A DNA stretch of 64,000 nt from Oscheius dolichura (Eukaryota; Nematoda; Chromadorea; Rhabditida; Rhabditidae). The DNA lies in assembly GCA_932521035.1 (NCBI GenBank), contig OW051495.1, positions 3,286,001 through 3,350,000 of the forward strand, written 5' to 3'. Below the pieces are notes generated by a model. It had not been told where the DNA came from. It worked only from the letters and a program-made list of their open reading frames with translations, and searched no databases. The position numbers were made by a program, and so were the translations under genes. Below, one piece after another: positions 20,412 through 32,499 of this stretch (positions within the stretch are counted from its first letter, which is position 1; each line of letters opens with the position of its first letter).

Positions 20412-22319
20412 TTAGGCACCATAGGAATAGTTCTTTTTTCGACCGGCCTTGTTCCAGACGACGGTGGTGATGGAATGGGGAGGGATGGCCACCGAGAGGA
20501 CTCGGCCGGGCGAGGACTTCTCAGAAATGGACAAGTTCTCAAGCAGGGCGGAGGAACGGTTGAGGATGACAAGAGAGCGGCGAGCTGGAGAGACACTTTG
20601 GAAGAAGAGAGGAAAAAAGAGACTGACCATTCTTATTGGTGGCCACGACGTAGAGATAATCCGCCTCGGACGACACCTTATGGGCAATGCGTCTGGCTCC
20701 GGGACGAAGGAATTTGGAGAAGTGCCCCATCGCGTAGAACATTGGCTGCTTGTAGAACTCGTCGGCCGTTCGGTTGACAATTATCGGAGAATCGACAATG
20801 TTGCCAACCCAGTTTGGGCCGCCGTTTAGGTCCAAAGCCAGGTTCCAATCCGTCCACCCAGTGACCCAGTGGTTCAGATTCGTAATGATACTGTCCGCGT
20901 ACTCCTCTGCTCGGAACCAGTCGCCCAGAATCGGCCCCTGGGGGTAGGCAAAGCCGGCACACGCCTCCGTGGCCAGGATGAACTTGTCTGGGTGGCGATT
21001 GTGGGTCAGGTCGAGGAGGAACGTCGGCGAGTAGAAGTCCCCGTACCAGTGGACACCAATCCCGGCCACGTAATTCTTCGCCATGTCATCGTTGAAGATC
21101 TGAAGACTTTGAATATGAGGGAAGAGGTCGAAACATACAATATCAGCCCAGCCGGGGAGCATAATCCGCCCGTCGTCGAGTCCCATCAGCTGGAGGGTAT
21201 TGGTCACTTTTGAGTTGGCCAGGGTCGGCCCTAAATGGTCGCGGACGAAATCCCTGAATTTTATATGTCACTGTTCAAGAGAGGGAGGAACCGTTGAGTG
21301 CTGCCGGAGAAGTACATAGTCTGCCATTTCCAGCCGGGGATGGCTCCGGTAGTCGGCTCGTTCTGGACAGTGGCCCCCCAGAAGCCGATCTCCTCTTTGG
21401 CGTACTCCTCGAAGAATCTAAACTCCTTGTCTCCTTCTGTTTCAACTGGTACCTGACAAAGTAGTCGGCATATGCCTTGTGTACTTTGGAATCGTTCCTC
21501 AGGGCGCCTGTTCCCTTCATCCTCCCCGTGTCTTTCATCCATCCTGGGGCACTCCACGGCGAGGCGAAGAGGGCAATATTCCCCCGGGTCAGATTCAAGG
21601 CCTCCTTAATATAGGGGATCTTGTATTTGTAATCCTCTTCGGCCAGCTTGAACCCGGCCAGGGCGTAGTCCTCCGGCGTGTCCAGGTAGCTGTACTCGCG
21701 GGTGGAGAAGTCACAGCTGGCCATCGGCACCCGGCCAATAGTGTACTCCAGTCCATTTTGGGAGAAGTAGGCATTCATAAGCTTCCTCTGGGCACCGGGA
21801 GACAGCGAGGCGATGTTGAGTCCAGCCGAGTCCGTGAATGCTCCTCCGAATCCATAGATCTCTTGGTAGGTGACTCGGGGATCTACCGTTATCGAGGGGC
21901 CACCTGAAGATTTTGACTTTGTATGTACAGGAGGATAGATCGGGGGCAGAATCGAAGAAAACCCCTCGGCCGCAGATAAGAAGCGCCCGTAGATAAAGAG
22001 GCACAGAAAAGAATAAAAAGAGACCTGGCACCGGCTGTCCGAATCGGATGGTCTCTCTTTCGAACCTCTGCCCGGCCAGGGAGGATTGTATTACAACGGC
22101 CTCGTCGGCGCCAAGTTGTCCGATTTTCTGTTAATTTATCTTTTTCATCTGTTTTTCCCAATTACTTACGGGTATCTCATCGCAATAGGTCGAGTTACAG
22201 ACACAGACGAGGTTGACATCGGTCTCGCTGTAGAGACGGGCATTGCAGTTGGCGGCGACGGACGAGGACGAGCCGAGGAGGACCACAACCAGGAGGGAGA
22301 ACATGTGGCACTGAGCCAT
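20412..22319 (-). CDS. Glucosylceramidase (GH30), copy 2
   Basis: Paralogue of the downstream copy with the same order of motifs. Signal peptide (MAQCHMFSLLVVVLLGSSSS), CVCNSTYCDEIP, GFGGAFTDSAG, ASCDFSTREYSY, LFASPWSAPGWMK, acid/base Glu in VQNEPTTG, nucleophile Glu in LATEACAGF, VTGWTDWNLALDL and YAMGHFSKF. The final exon (LSVAIPPHSITTVVWN) is the expected C-terminal beta strand set. Intron positions are largely shared with copy 1, supporting tandem duplication. The loop after the acid/base region differs (WKWQTMYFSGS against YGWQTMFFNAS), which might change substrate preference. Both catalytic glutamates are intact. The start was chosen at the signal peptide. Confidence 0.93.
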
Positions 22320-23024
22320 CAATTCCAAACGGCCCCTCTTGATCTTTAGGATGGATGAAGGACGCTGCAAAATAAATTGTTGTGCCATCTGATAACACAG
22401 CGATAATGGGGGACGAAGGGGGGATCGAGGAGAGAAACAAACAATTGAAAACACTTTTTGGAAGGAAATGAGAGAGCTGTGACCAAAGCGAAAGGCTCAT
22501 AAGGGTCAATTATAGTATGCCTTTTGGGAAAAGACGCTTTGCTTTATGATAAAAATTCGGGCAGATGATGTCCTTATCGACTGTACCTAGGACCTAGGTA
22601 CAGAAAATCACAGACTACACAGTATGATGAGCCGTTCTAGAAGATGGACCAGAAGTCTGCCAAGGCGATGTATTCCTATTGGAAGAAGAAATCGAAAGAG
22701 GGAATACAATGCAAACGCCTTCCTTTTTATACATTTCTCCAAAAAAGCGGGGACTGAATTCATAATGATCTGAAGAAGTGACAAGGAGAACAGGGAGACT
22801 CCGCTGAACATAGACTCCCCCGTCTTCCGTTCTCTTCTCTTGGCTCATAACTATTTATCTAACACGTTCCATATGTTCATACAATGAATTTTGAAGTCGA
22901 CTATGTACAGAGATCACTAGACGATGGGAGTAGCTGGCTCGTCTAGCTTAACGGGTCCATGTTCTGGGTGCTTCGGTGGCAGGCCGGGGTAGACGGGGAT
23001 CGGAGCAACTGAAACGGACTGTAT
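22320..23024. other. Intergenic, no gene seen
   Basis: It lies between glucosylceramidase copy 2 and the seven-pass gene, both on the minus strand. It contains a small inverted repeat CCTAGGACCTAGG near 22588. Nothing protein-like was found. Confidence 0.4.
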
Positions 23025-24305
23025 TCACCCGGGGGAGGATGGCGGCCTACTTCCTCCTAGGGTCCATTCGCTGCCAAGTTTCTTCGACTCGTACAAATTA
23101 TTGGCCCGTTTGTCATGGTAACACCGACCACAGGTGACCAAGAAGAAGAACTGAATGGGGGCGGTTGAGCAGGGAGGACCGTCTGGGGGCACCTGTTCTC
23201 GGTAGGGGGTGATACAGACGATGGCGAGAAGGGACTGGACCAAGGGGAAGAGCATCACGAACCAGGGCAGGGCATTCAACGAAGCTGTCATGAAGTCCAG
23301 CATCATCTGTGGATACAATACGTATACAAAGACTATAGTGACCCTACCTGCATCGAGAACGGGCCCATGTTGCCTGATGTTGAGCCGCCTGAAAACTCAT
23401 TGAATTGAACTCGTTAGACTCTATAGAGAGCTGTTCTTTTAAAAGGACGGCGACCACTGGCCCTGAATACAAATCAAAGGCTATCCTCACCTCCCATGAA
23501 CATCTCCATATAGCCGTTTTGTACCATCCACTTCATGAGAACCTTCATCGCGAAGGACATTGACGTCACCCCGAAGGAGGGTCCGTACATCATAATGGGC
23601 AACAGGGCATAGGGGAAGAGGGCCCACATCTCGACAAAGTGCTTCCATCTCTTCTGAAATGGACGGGTTGTGGCCCAAAGGGAGAACGACTTACGTTTCC
23701 TTTGGATTGTCGGAGGCAGACGGCACAACAACAACAGGAACCGAAGAGACAGAAGATAAAATAGAAGAAGGTCATCTGGAAGAAGAGCACGTAGGTCAGG
23801 AGATTGAAGAGCTCGATGGGGTTGTACCACCAGACGGTGTCCATGTACATGGCCGCAAAGCAGAAGATGACGAGGCCGTTGACGCCACCGAGGAGCAGCA
23901 GGGCGAAGACCCCGTTGAAGAAACGGTTGTTGGCCAGCTTGGGCGAGCAGACGAGGATCATCTGCTCAATGTAGATGAAGACCATCCCTTTAGATACCGT
24001 ATACCCCGTTATAATTAGGGGAACCTACCAGCGGGGAAGATGGACCGGGTCAGACACTCTACTTGCGTCTTCTTATCCACCCACTCGGGGTCCCGGATCC
24101 AGTTGACGAAGGGGGCCTTGTCGGCGAAGGAGGACGAGTGGGCCAGGTGGAGCAACCCCCAGACGGTACAGTTGATAACGTGCCACCGGATGCCCGTCCA
24201 CCGCATGCGTCGACCAAAAACGGACATGTAGAGGACGAGGATGAGCACGGGCACCGAGGCGCAGACGATTATCCCGAAGGCGACGGAGTCCGGATCGGCA
24301 GACAT
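23025..24305 (-). CDS. Orphan seven-pass membrane protein, possibly a chemoreceptor-type GPCR
   Basis: Five exons with short introns (donors GTAGGT, GTAAGT, GTGAGG, GTAGGG). Starting at MSADPDS, hydrophobic segments fall at about residues 8-30, 45-62, 85-110, 118-142, 152-185, 200-225 and 255-280, giving seven passes with a short N-terminus. The fifth ends in an unusual FGSCCCCAVCL cysteine cluster, likely palmitoylated. Between passes six and seven lies a GNMGPFSMQMM loop. No DRY or NPxxY motif is obvious, so the GPCR label rests on topology only. The ATG is two bases after TTTTCAG, so the mRNA is probably trans-spliced. The C-terminus contains CGRCYHDKR and ends at 23025. I do not recognise the family. 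Confidence 0.6.
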
Positions 24306-24443
24306 GTCTGAAAAGTGGAGACTGTCAATACAAAGAGAAGGGACAAGAAGAAAAACAAATGTTGTAGGCTACAGTAATCCCTTTTGGATGCAGCTGAAGC
24401 GAGGCGGGTGACGGCCGCGGCCGCCAGGGTGTTATTCAAGTGA

Positions 24444-24593
24444 CTATGCCCCCGGAATCTGATAATTTCCCCTCTCGGAGGGATCGATGACCGGACCTGT
24501 CGGCGAGGGAGGAGGGGCTCCCGCTTGGATCTGGAGGACTTGGTTGTAGAGGGCGAGCATTTTGAGGAGCTCTTCGCGGGTCGGAACGGCCAT
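24444..24593 (-). CDS. Small ORF (49 aa), hypothetical, upstream of the seven-pass gene
   Basis: The ATG lies one base after CTGTTTCAG, a good splice or trans-splice acceptor, and the frame ends at 24444. Composition is protein-like: an amphipathic helix (REELLKMLALYNQVLQI) then a Pro-rich stretch and NYQIPGA. Only 138 bp separate its stop from the next start, which has its own TTTTCAG acceptor. It could be the first cistron of a two-gene unit, a 5' exon whose donor I missed, or a uORF. No family recognised. Confidence 0.35.
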   Translation of the reverse strand: MAVPTREELLKMLALYNQVLQIQAGAPPPSPTGPVIDPSERGNYQIPGA

Positions 24594-26329
24594 GCTGAAA
24601 CAGACGACAGGGAACTCGGCCCGTGGGGGGAGAGGGCTATCACGCTCGGCAGGCGGCAGGTGGCCGTCCAAATTAGCTATTTCTTTTCTCTACATATACT
24701 GATTACCATAAAAAGGGGAGGAGGATGGATATCGGGAAGGAGGCTAGAGTCAGGGATCAAACATATCTAGAGGCCATTGAAAGAAGTGGATGAAGCCGAG
24801 CACATTGAAAGGCTTTTCGAAGAAGTCGAATTTGCCAATTGAATGAACTTCTACGTCCGAGCCTCAGTGATCCGATCACCGTTGACTAATTGCGATAACA
24901 GGCCGGGTAACGGACGCCCGTCACCAGAAGAGCACCGGGGAGACTAAAGGCAAAACAGGCCAAAGTTTAGCAGGTGCACCCTGCCCCCTCTCCAGGTGGC
25001 TACTTACTGATTCTCCCTGCTGGCGTCGTTGTCGACCAGAGACCATCGGACGCCTCCATCGGGGACTGGCCAGAAGACGGGTAATTGTGGCAACAGAAGT
25101 GGCCGTCCTCTTCTAGAGGCTGTTGCTAGGCAGCTCTCCTGATTGAGCCTTGCGAGACAAGGAGAGCAATTAAAAAACAACGCGCCTGGGAACCTGGGTA
25201 TGTGTCTCTACCTCGACCTCTCTCTGCTCGTTGCCCTCTTACGGGGAAAAAGACATTACAAGAAGAAGTGGCTGCGTCTGATTAGTTGTCAGGGAGATGG
25301 TAATTGTTCACCCAGATGACAACAGGAAAGGAGGACAGAGGAGGCATAAGTAAGGCGGCCGACCATCAAAGAAGAGAATGCCCCTTGCTTCGAGGGGTGA
25401 CTGTCAAAAATGGAAGAGAACATGAGATATACGGTAGTACAGTACCCCTTGCACCGGCAGAGCGTGACTCCCTCTTCCCGATCGCCTTACCTTTCCGCTG
25501 ACGGTGTCGACGAAGCCGAGGAGTCGGGTCGAATGAGACGGAGCAGAAGGAGCGGCTCGCTGAGGCAGTCTGTAATTTGCGGTGATGATTTCTCTTTCAA
25601 AGGCAACAATTGTCGAAATGAAAAGTTCAAGTTGACCAGATAAGAAGAGACGAGATTGCATCCCACGCAGGGAGGAGGATAATCATTTCAGGGGGCCGGA
25701 GAGCCACAGCCAAACAGCCGTGACATTACAGTGAATCAGAAGCGGCGACATTTACAGCTGGCGCCTATTAGAGAGAGAGCGGGATCACAATTACATTATC
25801 TTTTCCACAGGTGTCAATTTGCGGGGAAAAGAGAACTCCGTGTTTTGTGGGAACGCTGGACAACCAGGCCGTGAAAGAGGGAAGACGATCGGCAGTTCGC
25901 CCCTGCACCCGTACAACCTCGGCAAGACGTTCTTTTTCTACGAAACAACTACAAAACTACGATATTTTCACTTTTTTGTTTGTTTATGAACTTGGATCTG
26001 GGCGCCGAACTCATACCAGTCCAGGCGGCCGATCTCCCTGTCTCCCGGCGCCGCTGGCAGCCGGCGTCAGCATGTAACATGCTGCGTCTTGAACACAAGG
26101 AGATGTCTATCAATCAGTCGGGATATTTGTCCCCTAACTTGTTCCTAGCCATTCCATTTCTCGCGTCTTCTCTTTACCAATTTCGGATGTCTGGACCTGT
26201 CAGGTCTAGGTTAATCGACGCCAGCTCGTCGAAACCCCTTCATTCCGTCTATTTCTCTACCCAGAGATTGTGGGTTTCTCTTTCTTCTGCCAGCCGTAAT
26301 TGTTACCGTTTCTAGAAACAGTAACAAGC
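24594..26329. other. Intergenic 1.7 kb, no gene seen
   Basis: Shared upstream region of the minus-strand seven-pass gene and the plus-strand formin. Open frames are short and lack family signatures. It probably contains both promoters and the formin 5' UTR. Confidence 0.4.
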
Positions 26330-29300
26330 ATGGGTGGCAAAAAGAACAAGAAGACCCAAAAAGGAAAAGCCAACCGTGGCGGCCCTGGTGCTGCTGCCCA
26401 GGTGTGCCCATTGATAACCGACTCACTCCTGGAATTTCAGAGTCCCGCCATTTCTGCCAAAGGCTCGAGCAGTCCCAAGCGTGGAGGAGAAAAGCTGAAG
26501 CGAGGAATAAGTGAGTTATTTTCTTTTTCTTTTTCATTTATTTCCTTGGAACAGGCCCGGCCGCTATTTGACTTCGCGCATCATTTGCATCTCGACGAGC
26601 ATTCTCTTTTTCTAGTCTGCCTTTTTTTTGTCGGCTGTCTACTTTGTAAAAACGTCTGGAGCGGACAGTCTAGCGTCCTCCCGGGCCCACCCACCCTTTC
26701 ACTGCCTCCTGTAGGGCCTGCCCGCTTCCCGCCAGGCGCGCCGGAGCCGTCTTTCTCAATTCGCACATTTCATAACCGGCAGACGGCCGCCTTCGACATA
26801 AGTCAAATTGTTTTCCATGAGTGACCGGCGATCCTTTTTGCAACAGTCGACCACAGATAAGGGCATTCAAAATTGTGACGACATTCAGCTGTTTCGCCTG
26901 GGAGACGCGGCCGTTTTCGGAGGGAGTGGGACCGATAAAAGGAGTCACCCTCGGGCCTCGACTACCCCAACGGCCCCTTTAATCAGTGACACTCGTTAGC
27001 ACCCCCGGCCGGTCCATAAAAAGACGACTTTTTCGACTCACACGGTTCTATCTCTTTTTAGCGGCACTGCATCGATTTCTCGATGTGATCAGTCCCTTTT
27101 ATGCCGTGAAATGTTTTGCACAAACGCTGGAAATTTCAGCCTTTCGCAACTTTCTCAACGGTGCCAAGGAGAAACTTCTTCATGGCCTGAAGAAGAAGTC
27201 CGATCCGAAGATGCTGCTTTCGGAGGTCGGTTCCTCGTTGTCTCTAATGGCCAACCTTTTTCAGTCGACCAACAGCTCCGCGTACAACACGGCCCTCGCC
27301 ACGACGCCGGCCAACTCCGACAGCCAGTCGGACGGTAACCCGATGACAATGCCGTTCGGCCTCTCGAAGTCGGCCAAGAGGAAGCAGAAGATGATGGCCA
27401 AGTTGAAGGCCTCGTCTACCACCGTGGCCATTCCCCTCCAGCTGAGCCACTGCACCGTGGAGGATCTCTACTCGTGGTGTTGCGATGTCGCCGACTCGTC
27501 CCGCCCAGAGAAGGAGAGGGCCGCGTCCCTGGAGAAGGTGGCCGACGCCCTGGCCCGCACGGACGACTTCATGGAGAGATTGCTAATCCGCAAACTCGCA
27601 TCTAGTCAGTTTGGATGGTTACTTTTATTGATAAGAATTTTTAGACTGGGGTGTGCCGTCGACAGTTGGTGAGATGCCACCGGAGGGAGTTCTGAACAAA
27701 AGACTCTTGGAATACCTGGAGGACGAGAAGAAGGGATCCACGACGGCGGAGCTGATGGCCGAAGTCCAGAAGAAGGAAGGGCTGGCCACCCTGATGAAAC
27801 ATTTGATGAAGGCCGACGAGCAGACAGTGGACGACGTGCTGAAGATGCTCACCAGGCCGAGGGCGCCGTCCGACCCGGCCCACAGCCCCTCGCCCAAGAC
27901 GGCCGTCGTCCCCAAGACGTCGCAAACATACTCGATGACGATCAAGACGGAAAGTGTCAAGTCGGAGAGAACACTGGCTCCTATCAACCCGAATGCTCCG
28001 CCACCTCCGCCTCTTTCACCCGCTCGTCTCCTGGCGCCCGTCACCGGCGGTCCTCCTCCTCCTCCACTGCCGCCACCGTTGCTGGCCTCGGCCAAAGGAG
28101 GTCCTCCGGCCGGTCCCCCGCCACCGCCTCCGGGGCTCTGTTCTTCTTCGCCATTTGGTTAGTTTGATCGTCTCCGATTGTAATTGATTTCTTTGCAGCC
28201 CAGCCTATGAATTTGATGAGGACGACGAACTTTGACAAGTCGGGCAGGACAATCTCTGTCCGAATCAGCCATCGCCATCCGCGTCTGCCGGCCATGGAGG
28301 CACTGAAGACGGCCTACAGTGGTCAGAAGCACGAGCTGTCGCCGGCAGAGAAGGAGGTCCTCGAGAAGCTGTTTGCCGACAAGGCGGAGGCCACCCCTGT
28401 CCGGATCAGACATTTCAAGACGACGTCGACCGCCACTCCCGCCACTCCCGCCACTCCTGCCTGCCCCCAGATCGACCATAAGCGAGCAATGAATGTGACC
28501 CTCGTCATGAGGAAGTAAGTCTGCTCTGCTGATACATATTTAAATTGATTCAGATTCACTCAGCCGATTGCCGATGTTTTGGAGCGACTGGAGCGGGGGC
28601 AACTGGATGACGAGGACGAGCTGAACTCGCTGAAGAGTGCCTGGCCCAGCGCGGAGGAGAGCGAAATGTTTGGCGGACTGGATCGCCCCAGTGGCCTGTG
28701 TGAGCTGATTTGGTGGGAAATGGCCAGGAAGCCCCATCTGAAGGAGAAACTGGACATTCTACTGGAGAGCCGAGCCATTATGGACAACATCGAAACACAC
28801 AAAAAGGACCTGAAACAGTGGCTGGAGCTGGTGGAGACGATGAGGCACGAGCCCTTTTTTTGCCTCCTCCTTCAGAAGCTCGTCACCTGGACAAACTTTC
28901 TCAATCAGGGATCAATGTATGGCGAAGTCTCGGAGATCAGCTTCCGGGATGTGGACTCGATTTTGGATAAGAAGAGCACAGAAAAAGGCGCGGAGACGAC
29001 GATCGGACAGCAGCTGATGAAGACTTTGGACGTGGGGAGCAGTGAGCTCCAGAAGATCAAGGACCGACTGCAAGTCGTCGATGGCCTCGCCCCGTTCTCG
29101 GAGCTCGAAGGGCTCGTCACTGCTACGGGAAAGAAGCTTGACAACACGGAAAAGATGTTCGACTCTGCGCACGAGGATATGAGGGAGGGAATGGAGAAGC
29201 TGAAGAAGGAATTCTCGAACATCAAAATGATGCTCGAAAGGATACGCGCCGTGGCCACCGACGTCAAGAGATTCTTTCGAGAGGATGAAAAAGTAGCAAT

Positions 29301-29573
29301 CGACGAGATTCTGGCACAGCAGCTGAAGGCAGTCAGAAAATGCCTCGATGCAGTCACAGTACGGTTTCTTGTAACAGTCATCGTGCTTTTTAGAAAGTGA
29401 ATCCATTGCGTTCTCGTTCCGTCTCGCTAATCGATGTCTCAAATCCGATGGAGAGAAGCCAAAGGAACCGCCGTTCGATGCACACCCTTCCATTTGCTCC
29501 AAAGCTGCCTGGATTTGAAAACGATCCACAGCTCAAAAACTCTATCACGAAGCTGCTTTCCCCGAAACACTAA
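26330..29573 (+). CDS. Divergent formin (FH1-FH2 protein)
   Basis: Actin nucleator/elongator family. The N-terminus MGGKKNKK has Gly2 followed by lysines, a plausible N-myristoylation plus basic membrane signal. A long intron (about 26512-27140) follows exon 2. A helical region (27150-27900), possibly a reduced GBD/FH3-like part, precedes an FH1 region at 27990-28150 with several proline runs (PPPPPL, GPPPPPLPPPLL, GPPPPPPG) that would bind profilin. The FH2-like part (28200-29370) includes MNVTLVMRKF, LPTKEE-like SLKSAWPSAEE, the FLNQGSMYG knob and a long helical end. The final exon (29395-29573) is Arg/Ser-rich and ends SITKLLSPKH. The FH2 is diverged from textbook formins, so activity is uncertain. 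The ATG lies near a TTTCTAG acceptor. Confidence 0.8.
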
Positions 29574-29755
29574 AAACAAAATCATAGAAGTAAATGCTAT
29601 GCTCTTGTTTGCTTTCTGTAGACTATTGTAACCCGTTTCCCACAATAAATATGTATATAATTCTTAGATAATTTTATTACAGATGTATCACAAAAGGGGT
29701 AAATTGGCAATCTGATAAAAATTTAGTAATGTAAAACAAACTATATGGTACAATA

Positions 29756-31280
29756 TTATACATTTAGCATGACACCTCTTGACATACCCTCGATAGCCCG
29801 AAATGGCTTAACTTCTTCCTTTCCGCATAGTTCAGAGAGACATGGCTTGACCTCTTCTTGATTTCCGTAAAGTTCGAGGACTTTACTCGCCACATCATAC
29901 GCTACTCGGCCACTGACATGCTCGCGAAGGAATTGAAGAAGGAGAACTCCATCAGGATGAAGGCACTCGTCGCAAAAGCGGGCCATCTCTTCAGGTTCCA
30001 ATACGTTCTGTAGTAATGCACAATTATGAACAATAGATTTAATTTACCTTGTGGTCATCACTAGTCTTCAATAGAATTACGCTCCTTCTGAACTTGGGAA
30101 GAGCATACATAGCGATATAATAGCAGAAGTTGACGAAGGTGACGACAGATAGGAATATGAACCAGAAGTAGAGGAAAAGATAGAGCTTTTCATTGATCAT
30201 ATTCATCATCAAGACACATTGAATTGAACGAGTGTAGATATTATTTCCCAGTTCGCGAATCTAAAGCTAACTAGACGAAATAATAAGCAAGACTGACCTG
30301 AAAGTCGCACATGATAACTCGCGGAAAAACCGGAGCAACGGCCGTGATATTGCTCCCCTGGTCCAAGCTCGCACCATCCGTGCCCATTACTATGCTTCTG
30401 AAGCTCTAAAAATCTTGATTCTCAGCGAAGAATGTCCAACTAACATCATATCCCCACTTGAGATAGTTCTCTCCGAGAAATTTGCTCAGCAGTATGACTT
30501 GGCAGTAAATGTTAACGACGTAGAGGGTTTTGGTAAGAAGATATAGTCGCATGGTATTCTTACCACTTCGCGGGGCCACATGCAACTAAATTAAATGTAA
30601 TGAAAAACAGTTATTTAAAATTACCCTTCTGTTGGCGTCTGCCGTTCCAAAAATTGAAACTGTCTCCATAAAATATTTTGCGAGCTTGCTTAACTCTTCT
30701 TCTCGGGCAACTCCGACTAGACCGTTGAGCTTCTCAGCTTCTTTCAGAAACGCATCAGGGTTGAGCGATGTTTTTCTATGCAAAATGTTCCACACGAAGT
30801 TCGGCAGATAGAAAAACATGCACTGTAATGTGATATGATACAAGTGCCACAAACTGTGCTTACCTGCAGGGCAAGCATAATGGGAACCCATCTATAGTAA
30901 CTTATGTGATCCTGCCGAGCTTCGCCGTATTCGGGCATTTCTTCGTCAAAGGGAATGTAATAGGAGCTCTGGATAAAGCAGATGTCTTCGGCGTACGATT
31001 CCCACGCTTCTAAAATATATTAGTAGACTATTACAGAAGAGTGACTGACTGTTGAACTCATCGGGTACCCAGCATTGAATCGGCGTTCCAAAGTATTGTT
31101 TTGCTGAAGTGGCTAAGGCGAAGAATCCGAGGATACATGCCGTGACAAAGTAATTTAAATGATCTACGATGTCAGCAACCTGAAGGTGGGTCATATACTG
31201 ATAACAAATAAAACAAAACGTACTGGTTGCCGCATTGCCCCTTTTTCAATAAATGCTTGAATTAGAGGAATCGAAAGCAT
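29756..31280 (-). CDS. Innexin gap-junction protein
   Basis: Four-pass channel protein of invertebrate gap junctions. A short N-terminus ([14 protein letters not shown]) leads to the first hydrophobic segment ([15 protein letters not shown]), then the first extracellular loop with [24 protein letters not shown] and the hallmark [21 protein letters not shown] (YYQWV-type box). The second loop contains [17 protein letters not shown], matching the innexin FPRVTxCDF signature. A transmembrane block ([20 protein letters not shown]) follows. The C-terminal tail is cytoplasmic and ends MSRGVMLNV. About seven introns. It is convergent with the formin gene (183 bp) and divergent from the small membrane-protein gene at 31722. 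Confidence 0.95.
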
Positions 31281-31721
31281 ATCTGAATTAGTGAATTATG
31301 TGGTAGTTATAGAACGAAAGGATAACTGGCTAGAGATAAAAATACAGAAGACTAGCATCATTATACTCTCTTCTTTTGCATACAAACGTGACCGCAGAAC
31401 ACAAAGTCAGAGCGCAATCTGATTTCCGAGGGAGAAGAGAAAGAGAAAAAGAGTCACAGTCCTAAACTACGGTAGACGTGTTCGCAATGAGACTATCTGG
31501 TAAAATCAGGCAAACACGCGGGTGAAAGAGTAAGAGAAAGGAGGACAAATGAAAACTCCAAATTTCGTAGAGCAGAGAAGAAGTTTACTCGGCTCGTGGT
31601 TATATACTTTCTCCAATCTCGTCTCCATTTCTTCTTCTTGTACACCGTTTGAGCTACAAACGTATATATATCGTGCTTTATAGAAGCTAAAAAGACAGAA
31701 GCTGTATTTTTAAATTTCAGA
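31281..31721. other. Divergent promoter region
   Basis: 441 bp between the innexin start and the start of the small membrane protein, AT-rich with purine-rich runs. It should hold both promoters. No gene seen. Confidence 0.4.
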
Positions 31722-32208
31722 ATGATCGAGATTGTCTATGATACTATACCACCATTCCTTTTATTGCCACTTATTCTGCTACTATTATTTATCGTTGCCA
31801 TTCTTATTCATTTATTGGCTATCCGGCGCAAGAAACAGCAGATTAACAAGTCACGAACTATTGAAGTATCTTTACTTATTTTTTCTTTTATCGAAAGATT
31901 CAGCTTGATGAATACCCAGTGCTGACCACATGGAATCGTATGGGAACGGTGAATGGAGTACGACATGGGAACTTGAAGGTTAGTTTTCTTCTTTTATATT
32001 TACTTTGTCTTGTCTAGAAAATGCCACAATCTCTGACTTCTCCAGCTAGCTCCAGTACATCTTTCCCTACCGTTAGGTAAGCACAGCTTTTCTTCAGACA
32101 GGTTATAATTTTCTGCAGACAATCGATACCATTTTCCTACCTTCATTTTGCTTCACCGGCAAACCAAACTCATAGTATTCAGTACGGTACACGAGAAGCT
32201 ATTATTTA
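31722..32208 (+). CDS. Small single-pass membrane protein, unrecognised
   Basis: Four exons joined by introns of about 32-45 bp (donors GTATCT, GTTAGT, GTAAGC) encode about 120 residues. The short lumenal N-terminus (MIEIVYDTIPPF) precedes one strongly hydrophobic segment (LLLPLILLLLFIVAILIHLLA) and a basic stop-transfer (IRRKKQQINKSR). The remaining about 85 cytosolic residues are Ser/Thr-rich with no known domain. A TTTCAG acceptor one base before the ATG supports the start. Topology looks like a type III small adaptor. Function unknown. Confidence 0.6.
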
Positions 32209-32499
32209 ACAATTACGATCTTACACTACGCTAATATTCAGTAGTCGCCATATTTATCGCCTCTTTATAGTTTTACTGTTTGTGCTCCTAATTGCATCTC
32301 ATAATTGCTTATCTGCTCTAAGCATTTTTTATCGTTTCTGCTATAAATTCCATTTATCCGCACATGTAACATAATTGTCTACTTATATTAAAAGAACTCA
32401 TATATGCTTTGTATTTCAGTTTTTCTTCATCGTCATTCACATTTATCAGAACCAGTTCATTTGCATTAATTCTGTTGTCGAAAAATCAACGGATTAGAT

